Positions 1 to 7,545 of a stretch of 64,000 nucleotides of DNA are shown here, piece after piece (position 1 is the stretch's first letter; each line of letters starts with the position of its first letter). The stretch spans positions 62,001-126,000 of IMG/VR virus record IMGVR_UViG_3300046168_000070. One strand, 5' to 3'. Source of the stretch: a virus. The translations under genes and the position numbers were made by a program. The notes under the pieces were generated by a model. It was not told the DNA's origin. It did not search any database and saw only the letters and a list, made by a program, of their open reading frames with translations.

Positions 1-774
1 CTAGAGTCTAAATACGGCGCTCTTCCTATTAACAACCCTTCCTCAGGTCTAGCTAATAGTAAAATGGCTTCGTATTTAGATCATGAGCATTTTCAAAGCA
101 GAATATCTATTGCCGAGCAATTGAATCAAAATTTTTCTACAGAATTTCCATTAAAACAAGTAAGAGCTTACAGTGACTTATATAAAGACGCAATAAAATT
201 AATGAATAGTAATGATCTAAATGCTTTTGATATCACTAAAGAGCCAGCATCTGCAAGTGATCTTTATGGAAACACTAACTTCGGTAAAGGTTGCTTGTTA
301 GCTAAAAGGCTAGTTGAGCATGGTGTTAGGTATGTAGAAGTTACGCGAGGAGGTTGGGATACTCATGATAATAACTTTGAAAGAGTTGCTGCAAATTGTG
401 CTGATATCGATCAAGCTTTAAGCGGACTTCTTATTGATTTAGACAGAAGAGGGCTTTTATCAGAGACTTTGGTTGTATTAACCTCTGAATTTGGCAGAAC
501 GCCAAACATAAATGGAAGAGACGGGAGAGACCATTGGCCTTATTGCTTCACAGCTTTTCTCGCAGGAGGTGGAGTGAAAGGTGGATTTACTTATGGTGAG
601 ACAGACAAAACAGGCAGATCTCCTGTTGAAGGAAAACCTATCAAGCCAGAAGATTTGAATGCTACTATAGCTCATACCCTTGGTTTATCTTTAAATAATT
701 ATCAATATTCCCCGTCAGGAAGACCTTTTACTATAGCCCATAAAGGCGAGCCTTTGTTTGATATTTTATCTTGA
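1..774 (+). CDS. DUF1501 family protein (5' end outside window)
   Basis: The reading frame is open from base 1, so this is the C-terminal ~257 residues of a longer protein. The segment with WDTHDNNF, LTSEFGRTP, DHWP and GGGVKGGFTYGETD is typical of DUF1501, a family of the alkaline phosphatase/sulfatase-like fold known mainly from Planctomycetota and Verrucomicrobiota, where it often pairs with DUF1553 or DUF1800 genes. Its biochemical role is not established. Base composition matches the phage genes that follow, and the first early promoter overlaps its TGA stop, so it looks embedded in the phage genome rather than being flanking host DNA. It could be an auxiliary metabolic or envelope-modifying gene (inference). 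Confidence 0.85.
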   Translation, partial: LESKYGALPINNPSSGLANSKMASYLDHEHFQSRISIAEQLNQNFSTEFPLKQVRAYSDLYKDAIKLMNSNDLNAFDITKEPASASDLYGNTNFGKGCLLAKRLVEHGVRYVEVTRGGWDTHDNNFERVAANCADIDQALSGLLIDLDRRGLLSETLVVLTSEFGRTPNINGRDGRDHWPYCFTAFLAGGGVKGGFTYGETDKTGRSPVEGKPIKPEDLNATIAHTLGLSLNNYQYSPSGRPFTIAHKGEPLFDILS

Positions 775-799
775 CAAATAATTTAAATTCATCTATAAT
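771..799 (+). promoter_or_regulatory. Early promoter, leaderless type, for 806
   Basis: TTGACA, 17-bp spacer, TATAAT, then 6 bases to the ATG at 806. The -35 overlaps the TGA stop of the DUF1501 gene. Confidence 0.8.
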
Positions 800-805
800 C
801 ATTAG

Positions 806-1381
806 ATGAATAAATTACCCAAAATTATTGGATTAACAGGATTCGCTAGAAGTGGTAAAGATACTTTTTTTACCGCCATTAACATGCTTTCAAGAGAGAT
901 GGGCCTACCAGATTTTCGAAGATTCGCTTTTGCTGATGAATTAAAAAAAGAATGCGACCCTTTTTTGCTTGATAACATAGGAATATCTGCTTGGACTCAA
1001 GAAAATGAATCTAAAGAATTAATCCGCCCTTTTTTAGTGACTTATGGGACTCATATAAGAAGAAAGTTAGATCAAAATTGCTGGATCAATAAAATAAAAG
1101 ATTCAGTTGAATATTGTTCTGCTAACAGCGAAATACCTGTTATTACAGATGTTAGATATGAAAATGAGGCTGCATGGATTAAAGAAAATGATGGAGTTAT
1201 CGTGGAGATTATTAGACAGTCTGTTGCTCCTGCTAATGAAGAAGAAAAGAGAGAGTCATTAAAGCTTATGAATTATAGAGATTTTGTTGTTTCTTGGCCT
1301 ACGTTTGGCGATGACAGCATGGCAGAGTGCGTAGGTTTTGCTCGCTCTTTTTTGTCTGATATTCAATGCGTTTTAGCATAA
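806..1381 (+). CDS. Deoxynucleoside monophosphate kinase-like protein
   Basis: 191 aa. The P-loop GFARSGKDT (residues 12-20) followed by a helical nucleotide-binding region matches the phage dNMP kinase family (T4 gene 1 type), which phosphorylates dNMPs to feed phage DNA synthesis in the cytoplasm. VITDVRYENEA near residue 110-120 resembles the family's substrate-side segment. Transcription probably starts at the ATG itself. The stop TAA shares its last A with the next start (TAATG). Length is slightly below the T4 enzyme (~240 aa). Confidence 0.8.
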   Translation: MNKLPKIIGLTGFARSGKDTFFTAINMLSREMGLPDFRRFAFADELKKECDPFLLDNIGISAWTQENESKELIRPFLVTYGTHIRRKLDQNCWINKIKDSVEYCSANSEIPVITDVRYENEAAWIKENDGVIVEIIRQSVAPANEEEKRESLKLMNYRDFVVSWPTFGDDSMAECVGFARSFLSDIQCVLA

Positions 1382-2019
1382 TGAATCAAATTAAATATAA
1401 ACTTGATCTATATAGCAAGTATTTTTTTAATTTAAATTCAAACCTATCTATTGAAGAAAATTTATTTATTAGTAAATGTATTTCAAATATAGATGAAAAA
1501 GATATTTTCATAAATGAGCATATCTCTGCGTATACCTTTTGTCCATCAGTTGATAACTCAGGATTAATTAATTATGGAAGATTTGCTTTTGGTAAAAAGA
1601 CTAAAAATAAATACTTCTACAACTTAGTCGAGCAGCTGTTCAACTTCTTAAATATAAATATTCATAATTCAAAAGTTAATTTTTTTTATTATGGAGTAGG
1701 TTGGGATTATTTAAATCATTTAATAAAGTTTTATCAATTAAGCTCAGATTATCGCAATATTTACTGCGAAGAGTTTTTGGTAGATCGCGCGAACTTCAAA
1801 AATAACTATATGGTAAAATCTAAAGAATATTCCGTAGGGATCGACAACACAATCATGAACAAAGATGACGCAAATGTTAATCAAATTAACTTAAATAATA
1901 ATTCTAAAGTCTTTGATAATTCTTATGCTAATGATTTGTGTGACAAAATGAAATCTTTAGATTTTTTGTTAGACACTTATAGTATATACAATAATAAAAC
2001 TACTTTATATTTTGACTAA
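1381..2019 (+). CDS. Hypothetical protein, 212 aa
   Basis: Starts at the ATG overlapping the kinase stop, so it is translationally coupled to it. Rich in Asn, Lys, Tyr and Phe with no signal peptide. I do not recognise a family. Possibly soluble with an N-terminal helical part and an Asn-rich C-terminal third. Confidence 0.7.
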   Translation: MNQIKYKLDLYSKYFFNLNSNLSIEENLFISKCISNIDEKDIFINEHISAYTFCPSVDNSGLINYGRFAFGKKTKNKYFYNLVEQLFNFLNINIHNSKVNFFYYGVGWDYLNHLIKFYQLSSDYRNIYCEEFLVDRANFKNNYMVKSKEYSVGIDNTIMNKDDANVNQINLNNNSKVFDNSYANDLCDKMKSLDFLLDTYSIYNNKTTLYFD

Positions 2020-2026
2020 TTTTTTC

Positions 2027-2055
2027 TTGACATTTCGCAAATAAACACTTATAAT
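2027..2055 (+). promoter_or_regulatory. Early promoter, leaderless type, for 2063
   Basis: TTGACA, 17-bp spacer, TATAAT, then 7 bases to the ATG at 2063. Confidence 0.8.
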
Positions 2056-2062
2056 TTATAAC

Positions 2063-2284
2063 ATGAACAATAAATTCCTATCTATTCTTGAATATTCTTT
2101 AAATAAGTTTATGCCATATGTTTTAATTAGTTTTTTAGTATTTTTTGAATTTGGATTTTATAAAGTTCAGCCATATATAATTATGGGGCTTTTGTGTTTT
2201 TTAGACAAACATTCTTTTAGAGTAGGTTATGCCGTAGCTCTTTGCGAAGAAAGGGGAGTTGATCTTGAGAAATGGGACAAATAA
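2063..2284 (+). CDS. Small membrane protein, 73 aa
   Basis: Two hydrophobic segments (about residues 17-33 and 37-48) with short charged ends suggest a two-pass inner-membrane protein. No family recognised. It is followed within two bases by a late-type promoter, and the next three genes include two more membrane proteins, so a role in lysis or superinfection control is possible but unproven. Confidence 0.65.
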   Translation: MNNKFLSILEYSLNKFMPYVLISFLVFFEFGFYKVQPYIIMGLLCFLDKHSFRVGYAVALCEERGVDLEKWDK

Positions 2285-2285
2285 A

Positions 2286-2293
2286 AGTGTAAT
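2286..2293 (+). promoter_or_regulatory. Late-type promoter element for 2301
   Basis: AGTGTAAT begins exactly 15 bases before the GTG at 2301, the same geometry as at 3790, 23311 and 58187. Confidence 0.65.
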
Positions 2294-2300
2294 CTTATTT

Positions 2301-2513
2301 GTGCAAGAGAGAATAATAAATTTGCTATTAACTATAATCGGGTGTTGTGTAGTTTTTTATATTTTTAAACAGAATCACGAAATAACATATTTAAAAGATA
2401 CCATTAAAATACAGCATGAAGCAATAGAAAGACAAAATGTTTTAATTGATTTTCAAAAAAGAATCATGTATCCAAATAATCCGCAAAATGAATTTCAGCC
2501 AACTTATAAATAA
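2301..2513 (+). CDS. Membrane-anchored coiled-coil protein, 70 aa (possible spanin-like)
   Basis: One N-terminal membrane helix (about residues 6-21) followed by a charged helix that could form a coiled coil (about 25-55). The GTG start is chosen because it sits 15 bases after the late element; the frame is open further upstream to an ATG at 2259. The layout (N-in anchor plus periplasmic coil) is that of an i-spanin or Rz-type lysis protein, but no motif proves it. A late promoter agrees with a lysis role. Confidence 0.55.
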   Translation: MQERIINLLLTIIGCCVVFYIFKQNHEITYLKDTIKIQHEAIERQNVLIDFQKRIMYPNNPQNEFQPTYK

Positions 2514-2889
2514 GCAATCTTACAAAAAGATATTTAATAAACTATATTCCAGCCAACTTAAATACGAAGAACCTAAAAGTATTAGAGAAATCGATGTAGA
2601 AGCTAGAAGTGCATGGGATTTCTTATTACAAGCTCAACCCCAAAGATCAAAGCACGAAATCCATGTTGGATTCTGTAAAGATTTCCAAAGCGAAGATTTT
2701 CCTTGTGCAGAGCTTCGTGATACCAAAAGCAAGCTTTTTCATAATTTCAATGAAGCTCCTTGGCAAGAAGTCTTGGGATCAAATATAGTAAATTCGTCAA
2801 GTTTGTCAGATGAAGAAGTTTGTGCTACAATTTTTTGGTTCTTGACTATGAACTCTTTTAAGCCAAATAAAGAACTTAATCATGCTTAG
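2488..2889 (+). CDS. Hypothetical protein, 133 aa
   Basis: Start taken at the ATG overlapping the previous gene's end; an alternative in-frame ATG is at 2446. Contains the segment IDVEARSAWDFLLQAQP and a HEIHVGFCKDF motif. No known family recognised. Soluble, no membrane segment. Confidence 0.6.
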   Translation: MNFSQLINKQSYKKIFNKLYSSQLKYEEPKSIREIDVEARSAWDFLLQAQPQRSKHEIHVGFCKDFQSEDFPCAELRDTKSKLFHNFNEAPWQEVLGSNIVNSSSLSDEEVCATIFWFLTMNSFKPNKELNHA

Positions 2890-3076
2890 AAAATTTTGGC
2901 TTATATGGGCTAGAACTCTCGATCATAGAGTGGGAAGAACAGACAATGATGAACCTGATATACCTATATTATCATTAAGAGACGCTCAAATAAGTCTTTT
3001 ATTAAGAAGTTTAATTGTAATAGTTAATTTAATAACTTGTTTTTTCATAGTCGCAAATATAATAAAAAATTGGTAA
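2882..3076 (+). CDS. Small single-pass membrane protein, 64 aa
   Basis: Overlaps the preceding gene by 8 bases. A charged N-terminal region is followed by a C-terminal hydrophobic helix (about residues 40-61). No family recognised. Confidence 0.65.
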   Translation: MLRKFWLIWARTLDHRVGRTDNDEPDIPILSLRDAQISLLLRSLIVIVNLITCFFIVANIIKNW

Positions 3077-3529
3077 ATGAATAGTAGTGAAAAAAGGTTC
3101 TACGACATGTGTGTGTCCAGAAATTGGAGTGTCGAAAAAGCCTCAAAAAATCAGGACATGCACGAACATTGGGATTTTAAAGTTAGAGATTCTTTAATTG
3201 ATGTAAAAGGATTCAAGAAAACCTCTAGGTCTGATGCCTTTTTTAATCACGATGAAATTTGGATAGAGTTGCAAAATGTGCGAGGCAATAAAGGTTGGTT
3301 GCGTGGAAAAGCTGATTACATAGCTTTTGAGCATTCAAAACATTTTTTGATAGTAAGTCGCCAAGATTTACTAGATTGGTGCAAATCTAAAATTACAAAT
3401 CGATCTTTTGTTTCAAGTCCGAAAGAAGCTTTGTATAGACTTTATCAGCGTAAAAATAGAAAAGACATTATATCTATAATTAAAACAGAAGATTTTGTGA
3501 AGGATGTAAAAACTTGGGTTTTAAAATGA
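3077..3529 (+). CDS. PD-(D/E)XK-like nuclease, 150 aa
   Basis: Begins directly after the preceding stop. The pattern HWDFKVRDSLIDVKGFKK (D...DVK) followed by WIELQNVRG is the D-x(n)-(D/E)xK strand pair of the PD-(D/E)XK superfamily, with the later DYIAFE strand typical of the fold. Such small phage proteins act as resolvases or DNA-repair nucleases. The exact substrate is unknown. Many phages carry similar proteins of this length. Confidence 0.6.
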   Translation: MNSSEKRFYDMCVSRNWSVEKASKNQDMHEHWDFKVRDSLIDVKGFKKTSRSDAFFNHDEIWIELQNVRGNKGWLRGKADYIAFEHSKHFLIVSRQDLLDWCKSKITNRSFVSSPKEALYRLYQRKNRKDIISIIKTEDFVKDVKTWVLK

Positions 3530-3532
3530 ATC

Positions 3533-3790
3533 ATGTATGACAGCGGCTTAAATAATGAATTCGAAAAAGCTCATCAGAAAGGTTTGCATAGAGGATTTGA
3601 TTTAGGCTGGTCATATAAAGGAAAGTTTGACAGGCAAATAATACAAGACAAAATCATAGAGCTTGAAAAGAAATATGAGGCTAGAAAATCTAAAAAAACT
3701 TTGAATGAAATAAATATTCTACGAACTGTTTTAACGCAAATAAAAGACCATAAATGTAACAGAGAAAACATCACTTTAAACTTTTGGTAA
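3533..3790 (+). CDS. Hypothetical protein, 85 aa
   Basis: Charged helical protein with GLHRGFDLGWSYKGKFD near the N-terminus and a coiled-coil-prone middle. Its TAA stop is the first part of the late element that drives the next gene. Confidence 0.6.
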   Translation: MYDSGLNNEFEKAHQKGLHRGFDLGWSYKGKFDRQIIQDKIIELEKKYEARKSKKTLNEINILRTVLTQIKDHKCNRENITLNFW

Positions 3791-3797
3791 GTGTAAT
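3790..3797 (+). promoter_or_regulatory. Late-type promoter element for 3805
   Basis: AGTGTAAT, 15 bases before the GTG at 3805; overlaps the preceding stop codon. Confidence 0.65.
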
Positions 3798-3804
3798 ATA
3801 TTTT

Positions 3805-4194
3805 GTGGAACATAAACATCTTTTAGTTAATGCTACTTTCGAGCAGACCCCATTTACGAATACAGATTTCACAAATAAATGGCTTTTAAAAATTGTTAAA
3901 TTAATTGACATGGAAGTTTTGCATGAACCTGTCTCGGTGAGATGTGATGAAAAAAATAACGAGGGCGTTAGTGGGTTCTGTTTAATAACAACAAGTCATT
4001 TATCTTTGCATTCTTGGGAGAAAAAAACTCCGAATTTATTACAACTTGATGTCTATAGTTGTAAAGATTTTGACCCTCATTTAATTGAGTATGAAATTAA
4101 AAAATTTCATCCAATATCTCTTGGGTTAAAATTCCTAGATAGAAGAGTACGAAATACTAAAGGATGGTCAATGTTTGATGAAAGCAAGGCATGA
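3805..4194 (+). CDS. Divergent S-adenosylmethionine decarboxylase homologue (SpeD-like, paralogue 1)
   Basis: 129 aa from the GTG fixed by the late element; this also gives the family's short N-terminus (HKHLLVNATF). The self-processing region reads GFCLITTSHLSLHSW (58-71 in part): the pyruvoyl-forming serine (Ser64), the histidine (His69) and the downstream cysteine (Cys86 in LDVYSC) of the pyruvoyl AdoMet decarboxylase family are kept. The residue before the cleaved serine, however, is Thr instead of the usual Glu. Known family members make decarboxylated AdoMet for spermidine synthesis, and some diverged homologues decarboxylate arginine or ornithine instead. Given the changes, this copy may have a new substrate (inference). 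The next gene overlaps its stop. Confidence 0.75.
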   Translation: MEHKHLLVNATFEQTPFTNTDFTNKWLLKIVKLIDMEVLHEPVSVRCDEKNNEGVSGFCLITTSHLSLHSWEKKTPNLLQLDVYSCKDFDPHLIEYEIKKFHPISLGLKFLDRRVRNTKGWSMFDESKA

Positions 4195-4955
4195 GAATAT
4201 ATTTTAGGCATTACTCAGGAGCAATCACTGAATACGATTATTTATTTTTTGATTGCATGGCAGAAGTTCCGTTAGACGAAGAAGAGCGAGCTTTGCAGGA
4301 AGGATGGTTACCTGATGACTATTTTGCTCCTAAAAATGCAGTAAAATCCCATTGGTATCAAGCTCGACAAACAAGAATTGATTTAAGCAAATTTATTGAT
4401 ACTCGCAGTAGTCGAAAGGCTAGAAAAAAATGCAAAGATATTGTGGTCAAATATACGAAAGCGAATAAAGCAAATATAGAAATTTTAAAAGATATATTTA
4501 ATAAATATTTTGAATACAGAAACTTTAAGCCTTGGAAGCTAGAGCCTCTACTAAGTTTAGAGATTGAGAGAAAACATTTTTTAATTTATTATTTAAATGA
4601 CGAACCTATTGCTTTTACATTTTTGAGAGATGTCGGAGAGAATAGTGTTTTCTCAACGCAGTTTGCGTGGAATTATGAAAATCCAAAATTATATTTAGGC
4701 AAATATGCAAACCTTGCAGAAATAGACTATTGTATTGCAAATAATAAAGATTATATGTATACAGGAGTAGGGTATGAAAAAGCTTGTATATATAAGTCTG
4801 ACTACCAAGGGTTTCAATTTTGGAACGGAGAAGCGTGGTCGAATAACACAGAAGATTATAAATGGTTATGCGAGAGAGATTCTAAAATTGAAAAAACAAA
4901 AGATTTAGATAAAATAAAAAGATACGATGATAAAAATTTTTTTATAAATGATTAA
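4191..4955 (+). CDS. GNAT-fold acyl/aminoacyl-transferase-like protein, 254 aa
   Basis: ATGA overlap with the SpeD-like gene. The N-terminal half has an acidic stretch (PLDEEERALQEGWLPDDYF) and the C-terminal half resembles the GNAT-like core of arginyl/leucyl-tRNA-protein transferases (KHFLIYYLNDEPIAFTF, then YTGVGYEKACIYKSDYQG). That fold transfers amino acids or acyl groups to an amine. Its place between two decarboxylase homologues suggests a shared small-molecule pathway, perhaps acting on a polyamine or amino acid, but the substrate is unknown. Confidence 0.5.
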   Translation: MRIYFRHYSGAITEYDYLFFDCMAEVPLDEEERALQEGWLPDDYFAPKNAVKSHWYQARQTRIDLSKFIDTRSSRKARKKCKDIVVKYTKANKANIEILKDIFNKYFEYRNFKPWKLEPLLSLEIERKHFLIYYLNDEPIAFTFLRDVGENSVFSTQFAWNYENPKLYLGKYANLAEIDYCIANNKDYMYTGVGYEKACIYKSDYQGFQFWNGEAWSNNTEDYKWLCERDSKIEKTKDLDKIKRYDDKNFFIND

Positions 4956-5400
4956 AGATTATATTGATTATATTTCCCTGCAAAGAAAAAAGATTGGCGG
5001 TCATGCGATATGCCCTTTTGCTAAAGCTTTTTTGGATAAAGTGCAAATAATAGAGTCCACAAACTTTTGGATTGACGCTACAGAATGTATGGAAAATGAA
5101 GAGCATCCAATGCTTTACCTTATATATGGAGACAAGGATAAATATAGCACAGAATGGCTTGAAAAATTTTGCCAAATAAATAAAAAGTATTCACGCAGTA
5201 AAGATCTTTGGTTAATATGGGATCATCCTGATCAAATAAATAAAATAAATGGAATTGAGACAAATAATAAAGAATATGCTATTCTGTTAATACAAAAATT
5301 ATCTGAATTAAATAAATATTCTGAAAAATTACATAAAACAAATTATTATGAATTTTGGGATAAGGAATATTATAATAAAATAGTAAAAAGTCGATCATGA
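4948..5400 (+). CDS. Hypothetical protein with GGHAICPFAK motif, 150 aa
   Basis: Overlaps its neighbours on both sides (8 and 4 bases), so it belongs to the same operon as the GNAT-like gene. GGHAICPFAKAF near residue 17-28 and WLIWDHPD around residue 90 look like conserved motifs, but I cannot name a family. No membrane segment. Confidence 0.6.
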   Translation: MIKDYIDYISLQRKKIGGHAICPFAKAFLDKVQIIESTNFWIDATECMENEEHPMLYLIYGDKDKYSTEWLEKFCQINKKYSRSKDLWLIWDHPDQINKINGIETNNKEYAILLIQKLSELNKYSEKLHKTNYYEFWDKEYYNKIVKSRS

Positions 5401-5795
5401 GCAAGAAAGACTTGCCTGATAATTATGTACCAAATGCTTATGCGTTACCTTATGCAAGCAATCTGTCTGCTCCTGTCATAAAACCCAATCATAGCCTCGG
5501 AGGTTGGAAAGTTGGAGCGGTTCACTCTGCAAATAAGCATTATGAAGAGCGATTTGATAAATTAAAAAAAGAGCTTGAAGATTTGACGGAAGATGTCAAG
5601 TGGAACGAAATAATATTTAATGCAGAAATGAAGATGAAACCTGTCATTGGAAATATATATCATTTATACCAAAAAGATAATGGGAAATATTTTATGAGTT
5701 TATTTGCTCCAAATGAATGCACATGGGGAGATAAACATAAAGGTAGTTTTAAACTTAATTATGACAACAGATGGGATAAAGTAATTTTTTCTTGA
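5397..5795 (+). CDS. Hypothetical protein, 132 aa
   Basis: ATGA overlap with the preceding gene. The C-terminal half (KPVIGNIYHLYQK... GKYFMSLFAPNEC) looks like a small beta-rich domain seen in phage proteins of unknown function. Its TGA stop is overlapped by the promoter of the second speD gene. Confidence 0.6.
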   Translation: MSKKDLPDNYVPNAYALPYASNLSAPVIKPNHSLGGWKVGAVHSANKHYEERFDKLKKELEDLTEDVKWNEIIFNAEMKMKPVIGNIYHLYQKDNGKYFMSLFAPNECTWGDKHKGSFKLNYDNRWDKVIFS

Positions 5796-5820
5796 CTTTT
5801 CTCAAATAATATGATATATT
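5792..5820 (+). promoter_or_regulatory. Early promoter, leaderless type, for 5828
   Basis: TTGACT, 17-bp spacer, TATATT, then 7 bases to the ATG at 5828. The -35 overlaps the TGA stop upstream. Confidence 0.78.
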
Positions 5821-5827
5821 TATACCT

Positions 5828-6232
5828 ATGCACTTAGGCAGTCACGAATTAGTTGAATTTTATAATTGCGATGAAGATATTTTAAAAAATTCTAATTTGA
5901 TAAAAAAAATATTTATTAAATCTGCTAAACTAGGTAATGCAAATATAGTCAATAGTCTATTTCATTCTTTTAGTCCGTATGGAGTCACAGGAGTCTTAGT
6001 GATCGCAGAAAGTCATATGAGTATTCATACATGGCATGAGTTTAATTATTGTGCCGTTGATATATTTTCTTGTTGCGATAAATTAAATAATAAAATTGTT
6101 TTAGACAACTTGAAATACGAACTCTTTAGCGACAAATATACATCAAAATTAATTAACAGAGGGGACAAAAATTTTATCAAGCAAATTGCAAATAATAACT
6201 TGACAAATAAACAAAAATCTGTCAGAATATAA
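5828..6232 (+). CDS. speD: S-adenosylmethionine decarboxylase proenzyme (paralogue 2)
   Basis: 134 aa, typical of the prokaryotic class 1B enzyme. VLVIAESHMSIHTWHEF carries the Glu61-Ser62 autocleavage site, His67 follows, and Cys82 lies in VDIFSC, matching the spacing of the Thermotoga-type enzyme (Ser63, His68, Cys83). The processed enzyme uses a pyruvoyl group to make decarboxylated AdoMet, the aminopropyl donor for spermidine. speD genes are known auxiliary metabolic genes in marine phages. No aminopropyltransferase is seen in this window, so the product would feed the host enzyme or a phage gene elsewhere. Confidence 0.9.
   Translation: MHLGSHELVEFYNCDEDILKNSNLIKKIFIKSAKLGNANIVNSLFHSFSPYGVTGVLVIAESHMSIHTWHEFNYCAVDIFSCCDKLNNKIVLDNLKYELFSDKYTSKLINRGDKNFIKQIANNNLTNKQKSVRI
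6200..6228 (+). promoter_or_regulatory. Early promoter, leaderless type, for 6235
   Basis: TTGACA, 17-bp spacer, CAGAAT, then 6 bases to the ATG at 6235; lies inside the coding end of speD. Confidence 0.7.
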
Positions 6233-6234
6233 AT

Positions 6235-6495
6235 ATGGAGATTAAAAAAGAATTAAAAAACGCAACTTTTATATATGATGACGAGAAAAAAGTATTCACC
6301 ATTATGGAAGCTGATGGCTTTAATGGTTATATTGAATTAAATAAAATTTATGCTTTTTCTTTTATGCGTTTTGTAATCAGAATGGCTCAAAGAAATTGGC
6401 TTAAAAGTGCAGATTCTTTTAATAAAACTGAAGAACTTTTAGAATCTATTGAAGAGGAAGAAGATGATCCAAATCAACTAGAGCTTTTTAATTAA
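6235..6495 (+). CDS. Hypothetical protein, 86 aa
   Basis: N-terminal beta-rich segment followed by a helix and a strongly acidic C-terminal tail (EEEEDDPNQLELFN). No family recognised. Confidence 0.65.
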   Translation: MEIKKELKNATFIYDDEKKVFTIMEADGFNGYIELNKIYAFSFMRFVIRMAQRNWLKSADSFNKTEELLESIEEEEDDPNQLELFN

Positions 6496-6510
6496 TAAAT
6501 AATAAATAAT

Positions 6511-6693
6511 ATGAATAATAAATCATTCGATATAGTTTGTGCGTCTGAAGTAGAAGAATTTTTCTATGAAGACTCTAATATGCCCGTACCCGAAGGCGAG
6601 CCTGTTGGTGTAGAATTCCATTCTCCAACCAATTCAAACCTAGTTTTATCTAAAGGAGTTTATTTTTCTCACGAAAATCTATTCTTAGATTAA
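6511..6693 (+). CDS. Hypothetical acidic protein, 60 aa
   Basis: Small, with MPVPEGEPVGVEF in the middle. Probably expressed with the gene before it. No family recognised. Confidence 0.5.
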   Translation: MNNKSFDIVCASEVEEFFYEDSNMPVPEGEPVGVEFHSPTNSNLVLSKGVYFSHENLFLD

Positions 6694-6700
6694 TTTTTGT

Positions 6701-6729
6701 TTGACAAGCTGATCGTTGTGTGCAATGCT
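6701..6729 (+). promoter_or_regulatory. Early promoter, leaderless type, for 6736
   Basis: TTGACA, 17-bp spacer, weak AATGCT, then 6 bases to the ATG at 6736. Confidence 0.6.
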
Positions 6730-6735
6730 TATTAC

Positions 6736-6912
6736 ATGATGAAAACAGAATATATCAAACTAACAGACTTGTGGAACGAAGGCGAATACGCTGAAGTAGG
6801 AAATATCATTAACGAAGAAAATTGGAGTGCGTCAAGGGTTGCTGAATTTTGTGCGTACTTTAATAAATACCTTGGAGTTAATCAATTAAATCTTTTATAT
6901 AAGTTTCTATAA
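6736..6912 (+). CDS. Hypothetical protein, 58 aa
   Basis: Start set by the promoter spacing; the frame is open to an upstream codon at 6697. Helical; includes WNEGEYAEVGNIINEENW. No family recognised. Confidence 0.6.
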   Translation: MMKTEYIKLTDLWNEGEYAEVGNIINEENWSASRVAEFCAYFNKYLGVNQLNLLYKFL

Positions 6913-6913
6913 T

Positions 6914-7300
6914 ATGGATGATTTAAGTAATGAAATAGCTTGGGATAGCTATGAATTCTATACCGAGCAATTATTTAATCTCGAACAGGATCATTTATCA
7001 AATATGGACAAAGTAACAAATGTTTTGCAAGGCGGGTCGTACTGCAACAAGCAAGATCACTTAGAAATATTTAATAAATCCCTTGAAGTAACTGCTCAAT
7101 TAATAGTATTATATAATAAACAACTATCATCTATTCAAGATATGCTAATAACTTTATCTGACGAAAAAGATGAGCAGTTGAAAAATCGAACAATTAATTC
7201 TTTAAATGTTTTGACTCAATGGACAAACGATCTCCGAGATGATACAAATAAGTATAGGCAAGATTTAAATAAACTAATAAAAGAATATGAAGAGAGGTAG
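6914..7300 (+). CDS. Hypothetical helical protein, 128 aa
   Basis: One base after the preceding stop. Acidic and almost entirely helical, with coiled-coil potential over residues 50-125. No family recognised. Confidence 0.65.
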   Translation: MDDLSNEIAWDSYEFYTEQLFNLEQDHLSNMDKVTNVLQGGSYCNKQDHLEIFNKSLEVTAQLIVLYNKQLSSIQDMLITLSDEKDEQLKNRTINSLNVLTQWTNDLRDDTNKYRQDLNKLIKEYEER

Positions 7301-7508
7301 ACCAAAAGGATATACTCCTTATGTAGAAATTTCCTATGAGGAATTAGCTGATTGGGTTGGCAGGAAAGCTAAAGTAGTTGTCTGTAAAAAATGGCTAGAA
7401 TCGTTAATGGGCAAAGAAATTCATATTGGATCAGCAGAAGAGTCTATCGCAGAAAAAGAAGATCAAGAAGAAACTCCAAAGATCGAATATGAAATAACTC
7501 ATTTTTAA
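7287..7508 (+). CDS. Small AT-hook-like protein, 73 aa
   Basis: Begins with KRGRPKGY, an AT-hook-like minor-groove binding motif, followed by an acidic C-terminal half. Overlaps the preceding gene by 14 bases. It may bind AT-rich DNA (inference from the motif only). Confidence 0.6.
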   Translation: MKRGRPKGYTPYVEISYEELADWVGRKAKVVVCKKWLESLMGKEIHIGSAEESIAEKEDQEETPKIEYEITHF

Positions 7509-7510
7509 TC

Positions 7511-7539
7511 TTGACAATTACTAATTTTAACTTTAGATT
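7511..7539 (+). promoter_or_regulatory. Early promoter, leaderless type, for 7546
   Basis: TTGACA, 17-bp spacer, TAGATT, then 6 bases to the ATG at 7546. Confidence 0.78.
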
Positions 7540-7545
7540 TATATT

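Noticed and set aside
2446-2487. Longer N-terminus of the 2488 gene
   Set aside because: It would overlap most of the end of the late membrane gene; the later ATG follows the usual short-overlap pattern.
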